Assembly (NCBI GenBank): GCA_022564935.1
Contig: JADFKM010000010.1
Location: 1 to 42,399, forward strand
Direction of reading: 5' to 3'
Source of the DNA: Candidatus Dadabacteria bacterium
Lineage (GTDB): Bacteria > Desulfobacterota_D > UBA1144 > Nemesobacterales > JADFKM01
Length of the DNA stretch: 42,399 nucleotides
The notes beneath the pieces are model-generated. The model worked only from the letters and a program-made list of their open reading frames with translations, was not told the origin of the DNA and ran no database searches. The position numbers and the translations under genes are program-made. This document shows, one piece after another, positions 35,757-42,399 of the stretch (the first letter of the stretch is position 1; each line of letters starts with the position of its first letter).

Positions 35757-36683
35757 ATGCTAAAGTTCACACTGAGTCGCGCGCTTACCGGCGCACTGGT
35801 CGTCTTCACCGTAGCTACAATCACTTTCTTTTTGCTCAGGACCCTTCCGGGGGGCCCGTTCGACGAGGACAAGACGCTCCCACCCGAAATCCAGCGGAAC
35901 ATTGAGAAGAAATACAGGCTGGACGAGCCTGTGTGGAAGCAGTATCTATATTACATCTACGACCTCTCAAGGGGTGAGTTCGGCCCTTCCTACAAGTACA
36001 TCGACCGCTCTGTGAACGACATCATCAAAAACACACTGCCGGTATCCGTAAAGCTCGGGGCGGTGGGGTTTGCGCTCGTCCTTTCGATAGGAGGCACGGT
36101 GGGAGTGCTCAGCTCCGTGCGTCCCAGGGGGCTTGCCGATTTCGCGGGGGTTGCGGCGGCGACCACGCTTGTGTCTGTGCCAAGCTTCGTGGTGGGGGCG
36201 CTTCTCATGTACTTTTTCTCCGTAAGGCTGGGGTGGCTCCCCGCGGCGCTGTGGGGAAGGCCGGAGCACTTCGTTCTCCCTGCGCTAACGCTTGCCATAG
36301 GGCCGGCCGCCTACCTGTCCCGCCTCATAAGGGGGAGCATGCTCGAGACCTCCGGCTCGGCGTTTATCAGAACGGCGCGTGCAAAGGGGCTAGGGCAGTT
36401 CAAAATTGTGCTCAAGCACGTACTCAAAAACGCGCTTATCCCGATCCTTACGGTACTCGGCCCAATTGCGGCGTTTCTTGTAACGGGCTCGTTCGTGGTC
36501 GAGCACATTTTCGAGATACCGGGGATGGGCAAGTTCTTCGTAATAGCGGTATCGAACAGGGACTACCCGCTTGTCATGGGCATAACGGTGATTTATACGG
36601 TGATACTGGTTCTGGCCAACTTCGTCGTGGACTTAAGCTACGCCCTCATCGACCCCCGAATCACTTTCGAGAAACAGCGCTGA
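35757..36683 (+). CDS. ABC transporter permease, DppB/OppB-like
   Basis: LLRTLPGGPFDED; RLIRGSMLETSGSAFIRTARAKGLGQFKIVLKHVLKNALIPILTVLG; ATG follows directly on the S41 stop codon. Confidence 0.9.
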   Translation: MLKFTLSRALTGALVVFTVATITFFLLRTLPGGPFDEDKTLPPEIQRNIEKKYRLDEPVWKQYLYYIYDLSRGEFGPSYKYIDRSVNDIIKNTLPVSVKLGAVGFALVLSIGGTVGVLSSVRPRGLADFAGVAAATTLVSVPSFVVGALLMYFFSVRLGWLPAALWGRPEHFVLPALTLAIGPAAYLSRLIRGSMLETSGSAFIRTARAKGLGQFKIVLKHVLKNALIPILTVLGPIAAFLVTGSFVVEHIFEIPGMGKFFVIAVSNRDYPLVMGITVIYTVILVLANFVVDLSYALIDPRITFEKQR

Positions 36684-36691
36684 GCCCCGAA

Positions 36692-37432
36692 ATGAAAAAC
36701 ATCAAGCTCGTAATAGAGTACGACGGCACGAACTATCTGGGATGGCAGCGCCAGCCCCAGGGCCCCACCATACAGCAGTCCATCGAAGAGGCTCTCGGTA
36801 AAATAACGGGTGAAGACGCTTTCATCATCGGCTCCGGTCGGACGGACTCAGGGGTTCACGCCCTCGCTCAGGTCGCAAACTTCACCACGGCGTTCAAAAT
36901 GACCCCGAGGGAGTTCCAGAGGGCGCTCAATTCCACACTACCGAAGGACATAGTGATAATCGGGGTGGAGCAGGCCGCCCTCGAGTTCCACTCGCAGTAC
37001 GACGCCGTCACTAAGACGTATCTTTACCGCATACTCAACCGCACCTACCCCACGGCGCTCGATAAAAACAGAGTGTGGCATGTGCGCGAAGGGCTGGACG
37101 TGGGGAAGATGCGACTTGCGGCCGAGCCGCTGCTCGGAAGGCACGATTTCCGGGGCTTCGCCCTCGCCGACAGAACCGTCAAAACTACGTTGAGAAACGT
37201 CCTGCGCACAAGGCTCCAGAGGAGCGGGAACGGCCTTATAGAGTTCGAGATCGAGGCCGACGGGTTCCTCAAGCGCATGGTGAGGCTCATTGTGGGGACG
37301 CTCGTGAACGTGGGGAAATGCAAGATTCCGCACGAATTCGTTCGTGACACGCTCCGAACGGGCAACAAGACACATTTCGTCAGGTCGGCTCCCCCTCAGG
37401 GGCTGTTCCTCAAAGAGGTGAGGTACGGGTGA
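36692..37432 (+). CDS. truA: tRNA pseudouridine(38-40) synthase TruA
   Basis: ATG at 36692; IEYDGTNYLGWQRQPQGPTIQQSIEEAL, GSGRTDSGVHALAQVANF, LKRMVRLIVGTLVNVG. Confidence 0.96.
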   Translation: MKNIKLVIEYDGTNYLGWQRQPQGPTIQQSIEEALGKITGEDAFIIGSGRTDSGVHALAQVANFTTAFKMTPREFQRALNSTLPKDIVIIGVEQAALEFHSQYDAVTKTYLYRILNRTYPTALDKNRVWHVREGLDVGKMRLAAEPLLGRHDFRGFALADRTVKTTLRNVLRTRLQRSGNGLIEFEIEADGFLKRMVRLIVGTLVNVGKCKIPHEFVRDTLRTGNKTHFVRSAPPQGLFLKEVRYG

Positions 37433-37543
37433 GGGGGATTTTAGAGAGGGATGGGTGAAATTCCAGAGCAGTTTGACAATATTCCCGGAAGATGATAACT
37501 ATACTTACACTGTGCATTCGAGATCACACTGGTTTATACACTT

Positions 37544-39166
37544 TTGAGTAAACGAATACAATTTTCCGGCTTTGGTAAAGCGCTAAGCGCACACTCCGCC
37601 GCCTTACTCCATATGCTAATCGCAGTTGCGTTCTCCGCCCTCATCCTCGTCGCAGCTTGTAATAGCGGCGGCGGCGGCGGTGGCAATTCCTTCAAATTCA
37701 CCGATGTCACCGCTCAGTCCGGTTTCAATTACACACACGGCTTTAAACGTCCGCCATCTTCAGAATCGTTAATCATATCAGGCGGGGTAGCCGCTGGAGA
37801 TTACGACGGAGATGGTTGGGTAGACTTATACGTAGTAAGAGGTAACATTGGCCCAAACCTTCTGTTCCGTAACATGGGCGACGGGACGTTCCAAGAAGTG
37901 GGCGGCACCGCAGGCTTAGATATAGACAATAGCCGGGGCTCCGGCCCAACATTTGCCGACTATGACGGGGACGGCTGGCTCGACCTATTTATCGGAGGGA
38001 TTGGAAGAACAGACCCCTCACTTTTTCGCAACCTCGGCGACGGAACCTTTGAGGACGTCACATTAGCTTCGGGACTGATAGACGAAACCAACACTTACTC
38101 AGCCGCTTTTGGGGACTACGACCTGGACGGCGACTTGGACCTCTTCATCACCCACTGGTTAGTATTGGGAACCCCTAAATATCTTTTGCGGAACAACGGC
38201 GACGGCACCTTTACCGACGTTACATCCGAAGCAGGGTTACCCCCATTTACCGTAGCTACTATTAACTCCTTTACGCCAAACTTCGCTGACATCAACAACG
38301 ATGGGTGGCCAGACCTACTGATCGCGGCCGATTTTGGCAAAAGCAGGGTATTCATTAATCAACAAGACGGGACTTTCACCGATGCCACAACACCTGTAAT
38401 ATCGGATGAAAACGGAATGGGAGCCTCCGTCGGGGACTACGATAATGATGGCGACCTGGACTGGTTCGTAACAAGCATTTTCGACGACGATGGAGTTGCC
38501 GAGGGCAACTGGGGAGTTACCGGAAACCGCCTCTACCGAAATACCGGTGACGGGACCTTTGAAGACGCAACGGATGAAGCCGGGGTTCGAAACGGCTACT
38601 GGGGATGGGCAAGCTGCTTTGCCGACTTCAATAACGACGGTTTCCTTGATATTTTTCACGTCAACGGTTTTCCCCAAGAAGACCCTGACTTCGTCAATGA
38701 TCCCTCAGTGCTTTTTATATCAAATGGTGACGGCACCTTCACCGAAATGGCCAAGGAGCTGGGTTTAGACGACACGGGACAGGGCCGCGGAGTTGTGTGT
38801 TTCGATTATGACCGCGACGGCGACATCGATATATTCATTGCCAACAATCAGCAGCCCCCAAGGCTTTACCGTAACGACGGCGGCAACAGTAACAATTTTC
38901 TCAACATAAAGCTCATCGGCCTCCCCCCGAATACCGAATCCATTGGGGCACGCATTTTCCTCACACTTGCCGGCGAAACTCAGATGAGGGAGCTTAGAGC
39001 AGGGAGCAACTTCGAATCCCAGAACCCAGTGGAGGTGAACTTCGGCCTGGGCAGCGCCACACTCGTCGAAATGATTTCTATAAAGTGGCTAGACGGCGCC
39101 ACTATAGTATTGGGGGACGTAGCCGCAAACCAGTTCCTCGAAATTCCTCACCCCAACCTGCCTTAG
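37544..39166 (+). CDS. FG-GAP/VCBS repeat lipoprotein, CRTAC1/ASPIC-UnbV type
   Basis: ALILVAACNSGGGGGG lipobox; DYDGDGWVDLYV repeats; IGARIFLTLAGETQMRELRAGSNFESQNPVEVNFGLG. Confidence 0.9.
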   Translation: MSKRIQFSGFGKALSAHSAALLHMLIAVAFSALILVAACNSGGGGGGNSFKFTDVTAQSGFNYTHGFKRPPSSESLIISGGVAAGDYDGDGWVDLYVVRGNIGPNLLFRNMGDGTFQEVGGTAGLDIDNSRGSGPTFADYDGDGWLDLFIGGIGRTDPSLFRNLGDGTFEDVTLASGLIDETNTYSAAFGDYDLDGDLDLFITHWLVLGTPKYLLRNNGDGTFTDVTSEAGLPPFTVATINSFTPNFADINNDGWPDLLIAADFGKSRVFINQQDGTFTDATTPVISDENGMGASVGDYDNDGDLDWFVTSIFDDDGVAEGNWGVTGNRLYRNTGDGTFEDATDEAGVRNGYWGWASCFADFNNDGFLDIFHVNGFPQEDPDFVNDPSVLFISNGDGTFTEMAKELGLDDTGQGRGVVCFDYDRDGDIDIFIANNQQPPRLYRNDGGNSNNFLNIKLIGLPPNTESIGARIFLTLAGETQMRELRAGSNFESQNPVEVNFGLGSATLVEMISIKWLDGATIVLGDVAANQFLEIPHPNLP

Positions 39167-39314
39167 ACGATAAGGCGCCTTTTCCCCCCACTTTATTCAT
39201 AACCGACCCCGTTCATTACCCCATATATAACCGACATATAACCTTCATTGACAACCCCTCAGGACACGGGCTTACTAATCATCGCGGGAATAAATAGAGG
39301 TAAGGGAGAGTGTA

Positions 39315-40100
39315 ATGGGATACCAATTTATTTCCTATAAAAGAGAGCCGGGAGATATAGGAACGCTCACAATTAACCGCCCTAAGGTGCTCAACGCGCT
39401 GAATTGGAGCACCCTCAGGGAACTGGATGACTTCCTTGAAGACAAACTGCCAAAGGAAAACCTGAAGGCCCTCATCATCACCGGGGAGGGCGAAAAGGCG
39501 TTTGTGGTCGGAGCCGACATCTCTGAGATGCAGGAGATGACGGCTAGGGAATTCCAGGAATACGTCGGTTTCGCGCACAGGGTCTACGACCAGATTGAGA
39601 ACGACCCAATCCCATCTGTAGCAGCTATAAACGGCTACGCCCTGGGAGGCGGGTGCGAGCTTGCGCTTGCATGCGACATACGCATAGCAAGCGAGAGGGC
39701 CAAGCTGGGCTTCCCCGAGGTCAAGCTCGGCATTTTCCCCGGTTGGGGAGGCACGCAGCGCATCACAAGGGTGCTCGGGCTGGGAAAAACCAAGGAGCTA
39801 GTGTTCACAGGGGAGATGATAGACGCCGCCGAAGCGCACAGAATAGGCCTGGTAGAAAGGGTGGTCCCTCACGAGCAGCTAATGAGCGAGGCCTGGAAGC
39901 TGGCAGGTATTATCTCCAAAAACGGGCCCTACGCCGTAAGGCTCGCAAAGACGGCCATCAACGCAGGCTCCGAGATGGACCTGCAAAAGGCGCTGCTGCT
40001 CGAAAAAACCCTCGTGTCCCTGTGCTTCGACACAGAGGACAGAGTAGAGGGAATGAAGGCTTTCCTGGAAAAGAGGGAGCCTGTGTTCAACGGAGTCTGA
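39315..40100 (+). CDS. enoyl-CoA hydratase/isomerase family protein
   Basis: LTINRPKVLNALNWSTLREL, VVGADISEMQEM, AAINGYALGGGCELALACDIRIASERAKLGFPEVKLGIFPGWGGTQRI. Confidence 0.95.
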   Translation: MGYQFISYKREPGDIGTLTINRPKVLNALNWSTLRELDDFLEDKLPKENLKALIITGEGEKAFVVGADISEMQEMTAREFQEYVGFAHRVYDQIENDPIPSVAAINGYALGGGCELALACDIRIASERAKLGFPEVKLGIFPGWGGTQRITRVLGLGKTKELVFTGEMIDAAEAHRIGLVERVVPHEQLMSEAWKLAGIISKNGPYAVRLAKTAINAGSEMDLQKALLLEKTLVSLCFDTEDRVEGMKAFLEKREPVFNGV

Positions 40101-40167
40101 CGCCGACCGCGGCAAAATTATGGAGACGGGAATCGATTTACCCGATGCGAGCTTCTAATATTACAGT

Positions 40168-40926
40168 ATGAAAGTAGCCAGGTTCAAAAACTCGAACGGC
40201 GCTGTCAGGACGGGCATCATCCAGGACGGAGTGGTGAGGGAGATAGAAGGGGACTTATACTCGGACTACTCCCTTGCCGATACCGTATACCCCCTGAGTG
40301 AAATCGCCTTCCTTCCCCCCTGCGCCCCTTCCAAAATAGTGGCCGTCGGGCTGAACTACAAAGACCACGCCGCAGAGATGCAAAAGCCTCTTCCCGAGGA
40401 GCCGCTCATATTTCTCAAGCCCAGCACTGCCCTGATAGGCCACGAAGACGACATCATATATCCTGATTACATGACCTCGCGAGTGGACTTTGAAGGGGAG
40501 CTCGCCGTAGTTATCGGCAAAGAGACTAAATGGATGAATGAAGATGATTGGAGGGAGCATGTTTTCGGATTCACCTGCATCAACGACGTCAGCGCGCGCG
40601 ACCTGCAGGCAAAGGACGGCCAGTTCACGAGGGCTAAGGGGTTCGACACCTTCGCCCCCATGGGCCCGGTGATCGAAACTGAACTCGACCCCTCGGCCCT
40701 AGAGATAAAAACCACACTCAACGGGGAGGTAAAGCAGAATTCGAACACCTCGCGGCTCATATTCCCCGTGCCGAGAATAGTGAGCTTCATCTCAAGGGTC
40801 ATGACCCTTCTTCCCGGCGACGTCGTCGCCACCGGCACCCCTTCAGGGGTCGGACCCATGCAAAAGGGCGATACCGTCGAGGTGAAGATCGAGGGAATCG
40901 GGGTTTTGAGGAACTACGTGAAGTGA
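40168..40926 (+). CDS. fumarylacetoacetate hydrolase family protein
   Basis: IVAVGLNYKDHAAEM, DFEGELAVVIGKETK, CINDVSARDLQAKDGQFTRAKGFDTFAPMGPVI, LLPGDVVATGTPSGVGPM. Confidence 0.95.
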   Translation: MKVARFKNSNGAVRTGIIQDGVVREIEGDLYSDYSLADTVYPLSEIAFLPPCAPSKIVAVGLNYKDHAAEMQKPLPEEPLIFLKPSTALIGHEDDIIYPDYMTSRVDFEGELAVVIGKETKWMNEDDWREHVFGFTCINDVSARDLQAKDGQFTRAKGFDTFAPMGPVIETELDPSALEIKTTLNGEVKQNSNTSRLIFPVPRIVSFISRVMTLLPGDVVATGTPSGVGPMQKGDTVEVKIEGIGVLRNYVK

Positions 40927-40952
40927 AACCCGGATAAAGCTCTCACTTCAAT

Positions 40953-41747
40953 TTACTCAGGCACTATGGCCACTATTCTGAGCGGCCCGCCGCTGCCTCC
41001 CTTTATCTTCATCGGAAGCGCAATCACAAGCGCCCCCTTCGCGGGCAGCTCCTCCAGGTTGGCAACATTCTCAAACACAGGGATGTTCTCCTTGAACAGT
41101 ATCCGGTGGCTCTCGAACAGCTTCGACTGGCCGTAGTCAATGCTCAGAGTGTCGACACCTACGGCCGAGATGCGGCGGTTCTCGACGAGCCACCTCGCGC
41201 CTTCTGGCGAGAGCCCGGGGAAGTGGAGCTTAGCCACGGCGCCCGCGCCCCTCTCGGCGGTGCCCATGTACTTCTGCCTATCGGGCCAGTGCCTGCCGTA
41301 GCCCGTGCGCAGAAGTACGATTGCGCCCTCAGGAATAGTCCCATGCTCCAGCTCCCAGGCGAGGAAATCCCCGGAGCTCACCTGGTAATCGGGGTTCGTC
41401 AGCGCCTTCACGGACACGTCCACAATTACCGCCTCGCCCATCAGCCTCTCGAGCGGTATCTCGTCCACCCTCGTCATACCCCTGACAAAATGCGAGGGGG
41501 CGTCAATGTGGGTTCCCCCGTGCTCCGAAGCGCTGAACTTGTTCGCTTCGTAGTAGAACCCGCCCTTCGTCTGTCCCCTGAACACCGTCACGAGCTCGAA
41601 GGTCTCCGAGGTGGGCCAGTACACGGTGTCGGCAGAGAAATCGTGTGTCAGGTCGACCAGCCGTCCTTCAAAAAGCGAAATAGTCTTCTGACAGCCGGTC
41701 GATAATACCAGCAGGAGGATTAGCAATAAGGCAGCTTTCTTTTTCAT
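40953..41747 (-). CDS. cyclase family protein (kynurenine formamidase-like), predicted lipoprotein
   Basis: LVLSTGCQK lipobox; LVDLTHDFSADTVYWP, SEHGGTHIDAPSHF, VLLRTGYGRHW, GVDTLSIDYG. Confidence 0.9.
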   Translation of the reverse strand: MKKKAALLLILLLVLSTGCQKTISLFEGRLVDLTHDFSADTVYWPTSETFELVTVFRGQTKGGFYYEANKFSASEHGGTHIDAPSHFVRGMTRVDEIPLERLMGEAVIVDVSVKALTNPDYQVSSGDFLAWELEHGTIPEGAIVLLRTGYGRHWPDRQKYMGTAERGAGAVAKLHFPGLSPEGARWLVENRRISAVGVDTLSIDYGQSKLFESHRILFKENIPVFENVANLEELPAKGALVIALPMKIKGGSGGPLRIVAIVPE

Positions 41748-42098
41748 CCTCTGTCCCTCCGTTTAAAAGGGAGATGTGTATAAAAGCGGATTTTAATTGC
41801 CGTCCACAAAGATGTCAATGTCCTCTTAGCAGATAATTCCTCAGGTCGATGCTAAATAAAAATTTAGAAACGGCTTGCCCTCTGTCCTTGAAACATGTAT
41901 CCGGGAGAAACCCTTCTCGACATATCAACTTATGACGTTATTCCGATGAGCTGAAAAACGTAAGTTCATCAAATTAGCAAGAATCGATTAATAACACCCT
42001 TCCCAATGGAACCCGTAACATCACTCCCTTTATTACCCCCCCCTTCAAGGGTAAAATACCACCTGCGTTAAAACCCTTGCATTTAAAGGAGAGCAGCC

Positions 42099-42399
42099 TT
42101 GCCGAAAATACTCGTTCTTCCCGGAGACGGGATTGGGGCCGAAGTCACCGACGTTTCGCTCGAAGTATTGAAATCGGTGAGCGAAAAATACGGAATCGAG
42201 CTTGAGATAGAGAAGGAGCTTTTCGGCGGCGCCTCCATCGACACCCACGGTGTGCCCGTGACCGAGGAAGTTATAGAGAAAGCAAAAGAGGCCGACGCGG
42301 TGCTTAGGGGAGCCGTCGGTGGGCCTAAGGGGGACAAGCTCGAATACGGCATAAGGCCTGAGCGGGGCCTGCTCGCACTCCGAAAAGGGCTTGAAACGT
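42099..42399 (+). CDS. leuB: 3-isopropylmalate dehydrogenase, N-terminal part (runs off the window)
   Basis: TTG start after aaaggagag; MPKILVLPGDGIGAEVTDVSLEVLKSVSEKYGIELEIEKELFGGASIDTHGVPVTEEVIEKAKEADAVLRGAVGGPKGDKLEYGIRPERGLLALRKGLET. Confidence 0.9.
   Translation, partial: MPKILVLPGDGIGAEVTDVSLEVLKSVSEKYGIELEIEKELFGGASIDTHGVPVTEEVIEKAKEADAVLRGAVGGPKGDKLEYGIRPERGLLALRKGLET

Noticed and set aside
1-42399. tRNA/rRNA genes, prophage, toxin-antitoxin or restriction-defence cassettes
   Set aside because: Scanned intergenic gaps and ORFs by eye; no cloverleaf, integrase, phage structural or defence protein motifs recognised.

Overview
The window is about 42.4 kb of bacterial sequence, Gram-negative by inference (RND pump, lipoproteins, SurA-like foldases); I cannot assign a taxon. 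Housekeeping genes flank a 16-17 kb accessory region. Left flank: a bifunctional ATP sulfurylase/APS-kinase-like protein, an RND pump with its adaptor, MutS, YjbQ, an F420:NADP oxidoreductase, YggU, YggT, ProC and YggS. Right flank: a glycine-zipper lipoprotein, an S41/PDZ peptidase, a DppB-like permease, TruA, an FG-GAP/CRTAC1 lipoprotein, crotonase, FAH hydrolase, a cyclase-family lipoprotein and the start of LeuB. The accessory region (about 14.8-31.6 kb) is the main interest. It holds three bicistronic minus-strand operons. In each, a tail-less exported paralogue of about 365 aa (A) is followed by a paralogue (B) that adds a Cys/Asp-rich stalk and a shared C-terminal tail, [42 protein letters not shown], resembling MYXO-CTERM/JDVT-CTERM-type sorting signals. 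The same tail is on an unrelated 959-aa beta-helix/MopE-like protein, and a decayed copy lies at about 22.9-23.06 kb. Six copies of one terminator hairpin (one with a compensatory base-pair change), a shared promoter architecture (TTGACA-N17-TTAAAT with TGTGA before the -10) and two paralogous SurA/PpiC-like lipoproteins accompany the cluster. I propose a duplicating, modular paired cell-surface protein system. The first ~1.09 kb looks joined to the rest at an abrupt junction (assembly chimera or rearrangement).
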